The notes below the pieces were generated by a model. It saw only the letters and a list, made by a program, of their open reading frames with translations. It searched no databases and was not told the origin of the DNA. DNA of 64,000 nt from Parietaria judaica (lineage: Eukaryota > Streptophyta > Magnoliopsida > Rosales > Urticaceae): NCBI GenBank assembly GCA_954871525.1, contig OX940863.1, forward strand, positions 40,162,501-40,226,500. Reading direction: 5' to 3'. The position numbers and the translations under genes are program-made. Below are positions 20,798-32,653 of the stretch, piece after piece (position 1 is the stretch's first letter; each line of letters begins with the position of its first letter).

Positions 20798-22551
20798 AAT
20801 GCGTAAAAATAGCTTCAACTTAGAGTCGGATCCAAGGTTCGAGTCTCGAGATTGACCCGCTGAACACAAGGATGATTGAATGCTGAGTCAACGCGGGTTG
20901 ACTGTTGATCGTCAAAACTGGAGGCGATTCCGTCATCTTAGATGAGTCTCCGGGCTGTCGTTGATGATCCTCGGCGAACTTCCTTGGTGGTGGCGAAGTC
21001 CGGTTCACGGCGAAGCTCCTCGTCCGGGCAGAGTCCTTGTCTTGGCGATGTCCTCTTTTGGGCGAACTCCGGTCTTGATGAAGCTCCGTGCTAATCTTGA
21101 TGATTCTTCGTGCTTTTCCTTCCTTGGCGAGCTCCTATGGCGAGGGAGGACCTGCAAAAAAGGGTAGAATGGGCCCGTGCCCCGTCTCTTATGGTTGGGC
21201 GAGGCTGCCTACGTATCTCAGTTTAAGAGAATCAGGTCCCACGTAGTTCGGGGTTAGTGATAAACGGCGGGTGAATGACGATGTGGTTTGACTCGTCGGA
21301 AGTTCCGTTGTTGGCGGCGCGGGGGTGACCCTTGGCCCGATGGCTGGGTATTACCGGCGTGATGTGTTCTTCGTTGACCTCGTTGGTGTTGGCGAACTCA
21401 CTGTCGAACTTCCCTCGTGTTGGCGAAGTACAGCGAGAGCCTTGACCTGACGAGGTGTGCTCCTCTGTCGACCTTGCCGGGGTAGGTGGCCTCGTATGAC
21501 GAGGGGCCTTATCCTGACGAAGGGACGCTTCTTCCTCTGTCGACCTCGCAGGTGGTGGCGTGGTTACCCACCTAGCGAGAGACGCCTTAGCTGACCCGTC
21601 GAACAACCTTTCTTCTCAGGCCTGAGACTCTGCTTCTAGATCGATCTCAGCTCTTAACTCAAGTCCTTTTCTCCTTAGAGTAGACGAGTTTTTAGAGAGA
21701 GAAAGCTAGAGAAAGAAGCTCTTGAGAAAGCTGTGAGTGAGTGTGAAAATGAGGGGGGGAAGGCTCCTATTTATAGGAAACCAACTCCCTGAAATTGCAC
21801 CCTAGGGGCCTGCGAATTCCCTGGGAATTGCACCTCTTGGGGCCTGCGAATTCCCTGGGAATTGCACCCCTAAGGGCCTCCCATTTCCCTGAATATTGCA
21901 CTTTCAGGGGTCCTGCGAATTTCTCCCTGCAGCAGGGGGGTTGTCGGGGCCCCCTTGTCTGCAAAAAAAGGGTCTCCGATGCTTCTCAATTCGTCTTTGA
22001 TGTCTTCGGGTTGTCTGCGAATCCGTAGGTTGTGTTCGGGGGAATCCGGAGGATTTCCCGGAGATCTTCGTAGTCTCGGATCTTCTTATCGTGTAGAATA
22101 ATTGCAAGTTATGCCCTCGCCAAGCTCCGACGAGGGGGCTTGTCGCCTCGTCGGCTTGTCGCCTCGTCGCCTTGTCGGCTTGTCGCCTCGTTGGCTTGTT
22201 GCCTCGTCGCCTTGTCGACTTGTCGCCTCGTCGCCTCGTCAGCTTGTCGCCTCGTCGGCTTGTCGCCTCATCGCCTTGTCGGCTTGTCGCCTCGTCGGTT
22301 TGTCGCTTCGTTGCCTTGTCGGCTTGTCGGCTTGTCGCCTCGTCGCCTCGTCGGCTTGTCGCCTTGTCGGCTTGTCGCCTCGTCGCCTTTTGGACCCCGG
22401 GCCTCGCCAATGTCTTAGTTCTTCGGTCCCGGGCTTTTGGCGTTGGTGATGGGCCTTGACTTACCATGACAGGCTTTGACTTTTCTCAGTGGGCTTTGAC
22501 TTTTGCCAAAATGGGCCCAATTTTTATATGTTACGAAAAATGCACATAACA
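20794..22551 (-). mobile_element. Large solo LTR with internal minisatellite
   Basis: On the minus strand it begins TGTTATGTGCATTTTTCG and ends CGCATTAACA. It is flanked by tatat on both sides (20789-20793 and 22552-22556); this is inside an AT microsatellite, so the duplication is not decisive. A TATA box (CCTATAAATAGGAG on the minus strand, about 21767-21780) fits the orientation. It shares ends and a central block with the solo LTR at 10822-11851. Its U3 contains the 8-bp minisatellite at 22139-22387 and a three-copy repeat (tgcgaattccctgggaattg) at about 21795-21900. No coding content. Confidence 0.75.
22139..22387. repeat. 8-bp minisatellite (CYYGTCGS)n
   Basis: About 31 copies of an octamer alternating between cttgtcgc, ctcgtcgg and ctcgtcgc. 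Because 8 is not a multiple of 3 and the unit holds no stop, several frames stay open. The long Arg/Leu/Ser frames here are artefacts. Confidence 0.9.
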
Positions 22552-22556
22552 TATAT

Positions 22557-22865
22557 ATATATTATTGGGTTAATGAGGCAAATTCACTCGAGTTGTACTC
22601 AATTGGGGTGGACATGAACCCATTGAAAGTTTTGAGTGATACGGATTGGGGATTTCAAAATACAAAACAAATGAAGTTCTCGTTGACGAATGCAAAAACA
22701 ACATTGGAGCATGATGTCGCCTTGCACAACGACGGTGTCTCCTGATGCTCCGACAAGTAAAGATTTGCATAATCGCCGGTGTATAAAGAATTCGCTTTGG
22801 CCTTGTTATGCATAATCGCCTCGACATGGCGAATACTTTGTAGAATACACGCCACAGTGATTATG
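22557..22865. other. Old sequence, unidentified
   Basis: A 300-bp stretch with mixed composition, continuing after the hAT insertion at 23688-23840 and beyond the Tat element at 33416. It may be one older transposon interrupted twice. Short frames are present but I recognise no protein. Confidence 0.4.
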
Positions 22866-22873
22866 CGCCTCGG

Positions 22874-23113
22874 CAGTGGAGGATCCACGAAAATATTTTG
22901 GAGGGGGCTAAATTTTTTTTAAAAGATAATTCAACAGTAATAGTTATAAAATTTACCCGATTAGAAGATCGCAAATAACTATCAAAATGAAAGTTTTAAA
23001 TGGATAATTCAACAGTTACAAAATGTATTGGATTGTATCTTAATGGGTCTTCAGGTTTTGCATATTGATATTTTTGTGAAAAAAAAATTGAATACCGTAT
23101 TTTAAGAGATGAA

Positions 23114-23155
<42 letters not shown>

Positions 23156-23679
23156 TATATACACCGGATTTTTGGCGCAGAGTAGTAAAAGAAATATCAT
23201 TGTACATAATAAAATATGACCAAAAGAAATTATAAACTTATAAACATTAATCGATATATGATAAAAAAAAATATTAAATATAATTACTAAATAAAAAAAT
23301 GAAAAATAAGTATAAATTAAAATCTAGCAAATATTAGAACGGCTACATTCTTGAATTCAACTTTCACTATTAGAATTCAATAGCTTTTTTATTAACTTTA
23401 GTTTGTGTATATATATATATATATATCACAATTAACTCTCTCAAAATTTTCTATCTAAAATTCGTATATATAGCTAATGTTATTGTTACTCTTACTTTCT
23501 AGTTTTACTTTACTATGATTGCATATATTATATTTGTACAAATATATAATATACAAATATAATAGTATATGAAAATTGAGTTTATTTTTCTGGAGGGGGC
23601 TAATTGAGTTTGGGCTTTATCCTTAAGGTGGGCAGGGGGGACTACAAACCCTGTTGGGCTGTAGGCAAATCCGCCCCTA
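22874..23679. mobile_element. Non-autonomous hAT element
   Basis: The left end starts CAGTGGAGGATCCACG and the right end, reversed, starts TAGGGGCGGATTTGCC. The exact 8-bp duplication cgcctcgg lies at 22866-22873 and 23680-23687. Both subterminal parts carry a ggagggggctaa motif typical of plant hAT derivatives. The interior is AT-rich and non-coding with (TA)n tracts. Confidence 0.9.
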
Positions 23680-23845
23680 CGCCTCGGCTTTAGAAATACA
23701 TGCTGCGGCGATGAAGAATAACACCGCATCGTAATTTACGTTGTGAACTTCCTTGGACGACGAATGGGGGACGTGGGTATTGATGTACCCCGCAGCAAAG
23801 TCCAAAATGCATTGCCGCGGCTTTATGTTAATTAAGCGGGGTTTC

Positions 23846-24602
23846 TGTTGAGGGCGATTTTCACCACCCTCTTCCAGTCACAAAAATAATCACAAAGAGC
23901 AAGTTAACAACAATGATCAGTGAATATCTTTGATTTATTATGTTTTCGACAAGAGTTCGGTTCTCTTTCGTTGAATAGCTGGACAGTTGAAGGATCAAGT
24001 ACCAAGAACTTTCTCTATTTCTTAAGTCTTTCTCTTGCAGGACTTTTCTCTCTTTTCTCTCTGGTTTCTTCTCCTTTTTTCCTCAACCCTTACAAATGAG
24101 GCTTAACTTGCCTTTTATAGAGTTTACATTTGCCTTCTCACACTTTTCCCGCCTTTTGCCACCTCCCATCACTAGCTTTTCCGGGAGTAATTCGAGAAAG
24201 GCCTGGTTAACCCATGCCTTACGTCATTCTAGAGCAGTTGGCCAGAGTGGGTAGGTGGGCATCATTAAATGCACATCTCGTCAGTGGTCATTCGGCTCTG
24301 CACGCCTTGTCGTCGATGCCTCTCGTCGAGTGGGTAGGTGGACATCATTAAATGCACGTCTCGTCAATGGTCATTCGGCTCTGCACGCCTCGTCGTCGAT
24401 GCCCCTCGTCGAGGCGTGATGGGACACTTCGTCGCGGTTCACCTTTTCCTTAGTCAGACTTCGTCGCGGGTTAACCTTCCTCGAGGATGTTCCTTGGTTG
24501 ACCATCGGTCAACGGACTTCCTCGCCCTCATTTCACGTCGTTTTAGGGATAAAACGACACGAGTTGTGTTGAGGATGGATTTGACCAAATTCGACCTTAA
24601 CA
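23846..24602 (-). repeat. 3' LTR of Tat1
   Basis: Minus-strand ends TGTTAAGGTCG and GCCCTCAACA. TATA box tctataaaagg on the minus strand near 24115. Two copies of an ATTAAATGCACxTCTCGTC motif lie at about 24265-24285 and 24345-24365. Confidence 0.95.
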
Positions 24603-24618
24603 GTTAGTCCCCCATTTT
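24603..24618 (-). promoter_or_regulatory. Polypurine tract of Tat1
   Basis: On the minus strand, AAAATGGGGGACTAAC directly precedes the 3' LTR, the expected place for plus-strand priming. The second Tat element has an almost identical tract at 39441-39456. Confidence 0.85.
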
Positions 24619-25344
24619 ATCAAGTGTATACACTTGGTAAAATGAAAAACGAGTGTAACGGTGAACTGTCAAGGATATTTGTGAACTCCGTCGACCACTT
24701 TAGTCGACGCGGTTGCCCCGGGGAATTTCGTCGGAGATCCTCATCGTAGTCTGTTGATCGGCGGATTCCGTTCGGGACGCTGATGCAGAATCTTGCTGAG
24801 TTGTAACTGTTTTCGTTGGGCGAAGCCTCTTTCTTATGGCGGCGAGCTTCTCTCGGCGACAAGCTCTTTGCGTCGATGAGCTCGCTTATAGTGACGAACT
24901 CATCGCAGCGATGAACTTCTTCCAGCGATGGTCTCCTCGCGATGACGATGCCTATGTCACGGATGCAGTAACCTTTGCCTTGCTCATGACTAACTCTTTC
25001 TTCACATTGATTTTCTTCACTGGTCCTCGAAGTCGGCGATCGCTTCGTCGGCTCCTTGTGTGGTTATGTCGCCGAGCTATTTCTTTTCCTTGTTTATTTA
25101 AACTCTGTATAATACTCGCTTTCTGTTTGTTTGAAGAATTGCCTATCATTCCTCGGCATGTGTGTCGTCGTCGGGCATCACGCCTCATTCTGTTGTATAA
25201 GAGGAAAATCCGTGCTCGTCGGAAAGGAGTGTCTCTCCCGACGACATGTTGGTCATGATCGAGGATCACTGTTTTGGGCACTCTCGTCTCTTTTTACTCT
25301 CGGCACTTTCGCCTTGCGTTTGGGCACTCTCGCCCTTTTAAATT

Positions 25345-25690
25345 TTCTCGGCACTTTCGCCGGTTTGGGCTTGCTCGGCGCCCTAGCCGTATATATTTTA
25401 TTTTCTCGGCACTCTCGCCGGTTTGGGCTTTCTCGGTGCCCTAACCGTATATATTTTATTTTCTCGGTACTCTCGCCGGTTTGGGCTTGCTCGGTGCCCT
25501 AGCCGTATATATTTTATTTTCTCGGCACTCTCGCCGGTTTGGACTTGCTCGGCGCCCTAGCCGTATATATTCTATTTTCTCGGCACTCTCGCCGGTTTGG
25601 GCTTGCTCGGCGCCCTAGCCGTATATATTTTATTTTCTCGGCACTCTCGCCGGTTTGGGCTTGCTCGGCGCCCTAGCCATATATATTTTC
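25345..25690. repeat. 58-bp tandem repeat inside Tat1
   Basis: Six copies of a 58-bp unit (tctcggcactctcgccgg ... ccctagccgtatatattt), with simpler related words from about 25275. It lies between integrase and the 3' LTR, where the second Tat element carries its antisense ORF. It is non-coding. Confidence 0.9.
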
Positions 25691-25979
25691 TTTCTTCTCG
25701 GCCCTCTCAACGAGCAGTTTCTTTTAGGCACTCTCGCCTATATATTTTTGTAGTCCTACTTCGTTCCTTCCCTTCGAGCCTGAGATAAAAGAAAATGTTA
25801 TGCAAAATAGTGTTCCAAATCAATTTAATAAAGGTCGAGGTCGTGCAAAATAGTCCCGAACAAGAAGGGTCGGGACTTCCCCAAATCGCGAAAGAAAAAA
25901 TCAAAGTGTAGACCGCTGAGCCTCCCATTGACCTCCCGAGTCAGCAGAGGATTGATTCGTAGCTCAATCCCGATCCTGG

Positions 25980-26445
25980 GTTTCGAGGGAAGCCGGAGGG
26001 GTTGAAGAAGCCACGGAAGCTCGGTACTCGGCGAGAGCAATATCCATCTTCCACCTTTCCATCTCGTTCCTTGGAGTCGTTCGATCAGCAGCTTCCTTCA
26101 TCAGTCGCTCTCTCTGAGAGGTGCTCTTCCACAACCGAGCTCGATTGGTTCCGGCGCGGGTCCGGTGAGCCACCGGAGCGTCATCGACAGTCGGCGGGGT
26201 CTGCATCGCCTGGGTTCCTGGAGAAGCCGGAGGAGATGAAGAGGCCACAGAAGCTCGGTATTCGGCGAGAGCAATCTCCATCTTCTACATCTCCATCTCG
26301 TTCCTTGGAGTCATTCGATCAGCAGCTTCCTTCATCAGTCGCTCTCTCTGAGAGGCGCTCTTCCACATCAAAGCTTGATTTGTTCCAGCACGGGTCCGGC
26401 GAGCCACCGGAGTGTTCTCAGTAGTCGGCGGAGTCTGCATCGCTT
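25980..26445 (-). repeat. 233-bp tandem duplication inside Tat1
   Basis: Two copies with a period of about 233 bp (about 25980-26212 and 26213-26445). On the minus strand each can be read as a short open stretch with SQRERLMKEAADR and LAEYRASVASS. Whether it was ever a protein is unclear. Confidence 0.75.
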
Positions 26446-26728
26446 GGGAGATCCTAAGAGAGCAATTCGAAAAAAGGAGAGAGAAAGTGTGTGTGATTCC
26501 AAAGAAACTCGCGCCGAAACCCTAATCAATAAAGTGAAGCTCTTTATGCTTGTCGTTTCTGAGTTGAACTACATGTCGTGCTGCTCCGTGTTGTTTGGAC
26601 ACTAGTTTGTTATCTGGGCCAAGATTGTGCGTGGGCTTGGAAAGTGGGCTTTTTGTTTGGGAGGCATATGTTCCAACAGAAAAAAAATATAAGTATGAAA
26701 GGAAAGAAAAGAAAAACAATCTGCGAGG

Positions 26729-28297
26729 CTACTGGTAGAACTTCTTTAAGTGCTTCACGTTCCAACTCCGTACTACTTTCGCGCCCTCAGTATTCTTGAG
26801 CTCGTAGACTCCCGGCTTGACGACGCTGGTGACTATGTAAGGGCCTTCCCAAGTCTGCACTAGCTTTCCAGCATTCGCCTCGGCGGTGTTCTGAAAAAAT
26901 CGTCGGAGGACCATCTCTCCGACTCTGAACCTCCTCGAGCGCACTTTCTTGTTGTAGAAACTCGCGATCGTGTTCTGGTAGTTGGCAATGTGCGCGCTCG
27001 CTTGCTCGCGTCTTTCGTCGATGTGGTCGAGCTGATGAAGGAGATTCTGTTCGTTGTCTTCCTCGCTACTGGGGGCTAGAGTTCGACGAAGACTCGGGAT
27101 GCCGACTTCTGCCGGGATCACGGCTTCCACTCCGAAGGCTAAGGCGAAGGGGGTTTCGCCGGTCGCGGAATGAGGGGTTGTCCGATAAGCCCATAGCACT
27201 CTCGGCAGCTCGTCCGCCCACAACCCTTTCTTTTCGTCGAGCCTCCTCTTGATATTGTCGACGATGGTTCGGTTGACCGCCTCGGCGTCCCCGTTGCCTT
27301 GGGGGTATCGTGGTTTCGACGTATTGAGTTTTATCCCCCATCGCCTACAAAAATCTCCGAACTTCTTTGAGATGAATTGAGATCCATTATCGGTGATTAT
27401 CTCTCGGGGCAATCCGAAGCGAGTGACCACGTTCTTCCAAACGTAGCTCTCGACGTCGGAATTCTTGATGTTGGCGTATGCCTCAGCCTTCGTCCACTTG
27501 GTGAAAAAGTCCGTAACGACGAGTATGAACCTCCTCTGCCGCGTGCCGATGGGCATGGGGCCGACGATGTCCATTGACCACTTCATGAACGGGTAAGGCA
27601 CAGATACCACAGATAGTTCCTCCGCTGGGCAGTTGATCGCTGGAGCGTGTCGCTGACATTTCTCGCATTTCTTGGCATGGCCGATGCAATTGGCGACCAT
27701 GGTCTCCCAAAAGAAACCTTGCCGCTTAGTCTTCCTCAGCAAGGAACGTCCGCCGGAGTGGTTTCCGCATTCCCCGCTATGGATTTCCCGCATGACGTAC
27801 TCGGCTTCTCTCCTGCCAAGACATCTCAAGTAGGGACCTGCGAAGCTCTTCAAGTAAAGTATGTTGTTGAGGACGGTGTACTTGGAGCTCTTCGATTTGA
27901 TCTTCCTGGACTCATGCGAATTCTCGGGCAGCATTCCCTCGAGAATGTACTTCCGGAGGGGCGTTCGCCAATCTTCTGCCTCACCGTCGTCCACGACTCC
28001 TCGCTCCTCCTCTTTGTCCTCATCGTCCTCGATCTCGTTCACATTGGCCTCGTCAGTCCTTACTTCCTCAGCCCCTTTGCTCCCCTTAGCTTTCTTTTTC
28101 GCCGGGCCTTCCTCTCTCTTGATACTCGGTTTCTCCACCGTCTCCACTGTGACCGACCTCAGCTCACCGACTTCAGTCGTCGAACCCAGGCTTGCCAGTG
28201 CATCGGCGTGAGTATTGTCTCCTCGAGTCACCTGTGTTAGGCTGAAGTAGTCAAACTTCCTCGAGAGAGCACCGACTACTCCTGCGTAAGCCTCCAT
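26729..28297 (-). pseudogene. Integrase of Tat1
   Basis: A 522-codon open stretch in frame with the RNase H part upstream but separated from it by a TAG at 28301-28303. It contains the end of the second RNase H (VTRGDNTHADALASLGS), an acidic linker, the HHCC zinc-binding region (HSGECGNHSGG, CEKCQRHAP) and the DDE core (WSMDIVGPM, TDNGSQFI, EAVNRTI). The C-terminus ends VKHLKKFYQ. Family role: insertion of retrotransposon DNA into the host genome. This domain is uninterrupted, but the polyprotein cannot be made as a whole. Confidence 0.9.
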
Positions 28298-28300
28298 TCG

Positions 28301-28912
28301 CTAGTCATTCTTCTCATATTCCCCGTTGACTTGCTTTACCACCAACTGAGAATCCGAGAAGGCGTGCAAGTTCTTGGCTCCGATTGCTAAGGACGACTGC
28401 ATCCCGATGATGAGTGCTTCATACTCTGCCTCGTTGTTGGTGGAACGATAGGCGAGGCGACATGCTTTCTCCACTACGTCTCCCATCGGAGAGATGATTC
28501 TGATCCCCACCCCAGTTCCTTGCGTCGTCGCTGACCCGTCAACCTGTAACTTCCAGATGCCGGCCTCGTCGCTGAGGTCAACTGGCTCCTTTGGTAGCTC
28601 GATGAGGAAATCAGCGAGCACTTGAGATTTGAGACTCGTCCGAAGTTTGTACTCGATGTCATACGCCCCCAGTTTTATCGACCACTTCGTGATCCTTCCT
28701 GACTGGCTCGGGCCGTGGATGATAGAGCGGATTGGTCTGTCGGTCATGACAACGATGGTGTGGGCTTGGAAGTGATGCTTCAATCTCTCCGATGCATCGT
28801 ATACTGCCAAGGCGAGCTTGTCGGGTTGTGGGTACCTTGTCTCGGCATCGAGGAGCTTTCTGCTGATGTAGGAGACTGGCTTCTGCTCCCCATCCTCTTC
28901 TCGTACAAGCAC
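28301..28912 (-). pseudogene. RNase H and archaeal-type RNase H of Tat1
   Basis: An open stretch of about 203 codons after an in-frame TAA (28913-28915). The first part (SYISRKLLDAETRYP, VMTDRPI) is the Ty3/gypsy RNase H tail. The second part (LQVDGSATTQGTGVGI, NNEAEYEALIIGM, FSDSQLVV) is the additional archaeal-type RNase H with its D-E-D residues, a hallmark of the Tat lineage. No ATG starts this piece; it is a fragment of the polyprotein. Confidence 0.9.
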
Positions 28913-29904
28913 TTAGCTGATCGCGTGGTCAGACATGGCAACGTACAAATACAATGGCTCCCCTGGTTTTGGCTTCGTCGTGATGGGCGGCGACGATAGA
29001 TAAGATTTCAGTGCTTGGAAAGCCTCCTCGCACTTCTCGGTCCACTCGAATTTCTTGTTCTTCCTCAGCAGTTCGTAGAAGAGGAGAGTCTTGTCGGCCG
29101 ATCGTGAGATGAATCGGTTTAGAGCGGCGATCCTCCTGGTCAATCTCTGAATTTCTCGCCGATTTCGCGGCGGGGCATGCTCTTGATTGCCTCGATCTGT
29201 TCGGGGTCGGATTTGACTCCTCGCCGAGTGACCATATGGCCCAAGAATTTTCCCGAGGACATACAAAATGTGCATTTTGTGGGATTCAACTTCATCTTGT
29301 GCTGGTTCAGAATCTCGAAACGTTCCTCCAGGTGCTCGATGTGTGCCGCCGCATTCAGGGATTTGACGACCATATCGTCGATGTATACCTCCATGCTCTT
29401 CCCAATCTGCTTGTGAAACATCTTCGTCACTAGCCTCTGATAAGTTGCTCCAGCATTTTTCAACCCGAAGGGCATGACTTTCTAGCAGTACGTGCCCCTC
29501 TCGTTGATGAAAGCAGTCTTCTCTTCGTCGTCCGGTTGCATCCTTATTTGGTGGTATCCGGAGTAAGCATCCATGAAGCTGAGAAGCTCGTAGCCATGGG
29601 TAGCCTCGACGAGGCGATCTATATGCGGCATCGGGAAGCTGTCCTTCGGGCAGGCTCAGTTGAGGTCGGTGAAGTCCACGCACACTCGCCATTTTTCGTC
29701 CTTCTTCTTCACGACGATGGTGTTAGCCAACCATTCGGGATATTTCACTTCTCGAATGGTACCCATCGAGAGCAGCTTGTCCACCTCGTCGTTGATGGTC
29801 TTATTTCTGTCGGGGGCCATTTTTCTCCTCTTCTGTATGACGGGCTTGTGTCTCGGATAGGTGTTAAGGCGATGAGCTGTCACCGATGGGTCGATCCCCG
29901 GCAT
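28913..29904 (-). pseudogene. Reverse transcriptase of Tat1
   Basis: The RT reads across frames: HRLNTYPRHKPVIQKRRKM and VVKKKDEKWRVCVDF (29904-29656), a stop, then MPFGLKNAGATYQRL and EVYIDDMVVKS with the YIDD catalytic motif (29475-29140). A frameshift follows, then KTLLFYELLRKNKKFEW and EPLYLYVAMSDHAIS up to 28916. At least two in-frame stops and one frameshift are present. The order and motifs are those of Ty3/gypsy RT. Confidence 0.88.
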
Positions 29905-30333
29905 GTCTTCGTGAGACCAGGCGAAACTTCCGCGATTCCTTTTTAGGAAATCGACCAGCTAGGCCTTGATCTCCGGGTCAAGCTCCACGCCAATACCGAC
30001 GGTCCGAGTAGGATCAGACTCGTCGATACAGACCCGTTCTACCTCCTCAAGCTGTGCCCCCCCTTTTTTTTCTTCGGCGCTTTGCGCCTCGACGTCTTCC
30101 GTACTAAGTATCCTGGCAGTCTTGGCATTATCTTTCCTCCGCCCCTTCTTTCTTCTTGGGGTTCTCGGGGCGGGCGTAGCTAATTGCTATAAACCGGCTG
30201 GCTCCCCTTTCTCTATCTGCTTGACCCCCCTTTTCGTTGGCCATCGATTTATGGTTCATCATGTAGCAGGTCCGGTAGGTGTCTCTACTTCCTTTGAGCT
30301 CTTCGATTTCCCCTTCCTTCTTGCCCGGGAATT

Positions 30334-31278
30334 TTATGCACCTAGGATCCAAGGTGTCCCTAGGATCCAGTACGTCGATGGGATGGCTCTCATGGAGTGG
30401 ATCCAAGGTGTCCCTAGGATCACGTTGAAGTGCGATGGGACATTTAGCACCATGAACTCCGTCATCCGGTTGACGCTCCTTGCGCAGACCGGAAGATGGA
30501 CTGTCCCCATTGAGACGGCGACATCCCCGTTAAAACCTGGCACCTTGCGAGGGCGTCCTCCGATCACGAGCCCCTCGATACCCATCTTCATCAAGCATTC
30601 GTAGAAAATGACGTCAACCGAACTCCCATTGTCAACAAGGATGCGGCAAACTTCGCAACCACCGATGTTGAGTTCGAGGACCAGAGCATCGTCGTGCATA
30701 TCAGCACAGTCCTCGTTCTCCACGTACTCTATCCTTGCGCCCGAGCCAGCCATCATCACGTCTCCCCGGCCGTGTTCTTTCCCTCTTCGCTGGTAGGCTT
30801 TGATGTTGTTGACCGAATCTTCGCAAAATCGCGATCCGCCCATAATCAGCTCGATTCTCGTCCTAGAAGCCGGTCGCTTGCCTTCGACGTGCTTCGCCGC
30901 CGACGGCTCGATCGCAAGATTTCTCTTCGCTCCGCCCTGATCGTTTCCTTCATTATGCGCCGGGCCTTCTCGCCAGTTCTGCCATGCCCTATTACCGTTA
31001 TTCCATGGCTCGGGAGGGCTATACGTGAGGTCCTTGATCTCCCCTCGGCTGTACCTCCTCTGAAGCTCCTTCTTTAGCATGGCGCAATCCTCGGTGGAAT
31101 GGCCGTTATAGTTATGGTAAGTGCAGAACTTACTCATATCTTTTGGCAAAAGGCTTCCTCCCGAAGCCCCCTCGGCCTCCTGAGAATCCTCCTCGTCCTC
31201 CGGTGAATCCTCCTCAGCTCTCAGAGAATCCTCCTTGGTTTCCGGAGGGTTCTCCTCGCTGCTGACCTCCTCGGTCAT
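30334..31278 (-). pseudogene. Zinc knuckle and protease of Tat1
   Basis: Begins after a frameshift from gag. An acidic segment leads to the knuckle (FCTYHNYNGHSTEDC) and then the aspartic protease with LVDNGSSVDVIF as the active-site segment. Near the end a segment of about 50 bp is duplicated (LGTPWI appears twice; the DNA word atccaaggtgtccctaggat recurs at about 30348 and 30401), which disrupts the frame. Confidence 0.85.
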
Positions 31279-31294
31279 TGGAAAAATCTCTTCG

Positions 31295-32587
31295 CTACTG
31301 ATTTCCCCGATTGTAGTCGCGATCCCTGTTCTCGTCTACCTGGTAGACTTCTTGCCTCGGGACTTCCCGAGCTCGTCGATCGTTGGGATTTCCCCGATCT
31401 TCTTCTCCTCTCCCCGTTCTAGATGACGAGGCATCTCTTCCATCCCCGTTCTCCCTTTTTCCGTGCTGCTTTCCCTTGCTTCCACCTTCGTGAATTTTCT
31501 TCTGGGCTAGTGTCTCTTCCTCTATCTCCATGAAGAGCGTCGCTCTGTGGAGTGCGTCCTCGATTGTCGACAGACGCATTTTTATCAACTCCTCGCGGAA
31601 AGGAGCCAAGTACCACAGTTCGTGCTTCAGCGCCTGGATTGCGACGACGTCATCAAGCCCCGGAACTCTGACCATGATGTCTTTGAATCTTCCGACGTAC
31701 TGCCGGAGGGTTTCTTCTCGTCGCTGTGAGAGATTCCACAAGGTTGTGACGATCGCCTCGTTCTGTACGTACATTGAGTAGTGCCGAAAAAAATATGCGA
31801 CGAGCTCATCTGAGTCGCTGATGGATTGCGGTGGTAGCTTCGCGAACCAATTGCTTGCTAGACCTTGCAAGCTTTCGATGAAGAGATGACACAGGATAGC
31901 TTCCAGCTTTGCTTCCTCACCACTTATACGCTCCGTTGCGATCCGGAAAGACTTCACGTGGGTGTTCGGATCCGATGTCCCTCTATACTGCGAGAGCCTG
32001 ACCTTCGGCAATTCTCCTAGCTCCACGCTGCGAATCTTTGCCGAGAAAGGGGTGATTCTGGCCTCCTTGACCAACCTGTCGATCTCAGGTGCCGCGCTCG
32101 TCGCCCTGTGCACCTGCGAGGCCACGTGTCCCATCTTTGCCTCCATGCTCGAAGACATTTCCCTCATCGCTCTCCGGACCTCCTCCTTGACTGTCTCCAC
32201 TATGGTGGTTGCCAAGCCTCCTTGCGGGTTCATCGTGGTTGCCGATGTCACGCTGGCGGCGTTGAAAAGATCCCGGTTGATTGGTGGGGCCTACGGCGTC
32301 AGGTTTCCTCGCTCTAGTTCGGCTGTGGCTCTTCCTTCTCCTCGAGCTGAAGATCCTGCGATTGTGCTCTCCGGACCTTCCCTTCTTTGGCTCGCAACCG
32401 CGTGATCCAGGAGAGCGGCGAGTTGCCCGTTCCTCTCCTCCTGCTCTTCCGCTTTCCTGGACGTCTCCTCGGCCATCCTTGTTGCTTCTGTCGCTTTTTC
32501 CGTGGCTTCGGCCAACTGCCGCTGAAGTCCCTCCATGGTTGGGACCTCGTCCCCTTCTATACTGATGATGGTGTCGCTCGATGACAT
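31295..32587 (-). pseudogene. Gag of Tat1
   Basis: Starts with the ATG at 32587 (MSSSDTIISIEGDEV), includes a coiled-coil stretch (LQRQLAEATEKATEATRM), a TGA at about 32291, and continues in the same frame with the capsid-like Retrotrans_gag region (ILCHLFIESLQGLASNWF, YVGRFKDIMVRV). It ends with a basic, Gly/Arg-rich tail. The in-frame stop and the frameshift at the end make it non-functional. Confidence 0.88.
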
Positions 32588-32632
32588 CCCGCTCCTTCAA
32601 ATTCCTGGCTGTGAGATAGAAAGAAAACAAAG

Positions 32633-32650
32633 CCCCCTCGGTGGGCGCCA
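32633..32650 (-). promoter_or_regulatory. Primer-binding site of Tat1
   Basis: On the minus strand TGGCGCCCACCGAGGGG lies three bases after the 5' LTR. TGGCGCC matches the 3' end of plant tRNA-Asp (GGCGCCA); the remainder matches it only partly, so the primer tRNA is not certain. Confidence 0.7.
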
Positions 32651-32653
32651 AAC

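Noticed and set aside
22102..22467. Several long frames on both strands rich in Arg, Leu, Ser or Lys, Ala, Asp
   Set aside because: They are readings of an 8-bp minisatellite inside a solo LTR. No start context or domain.
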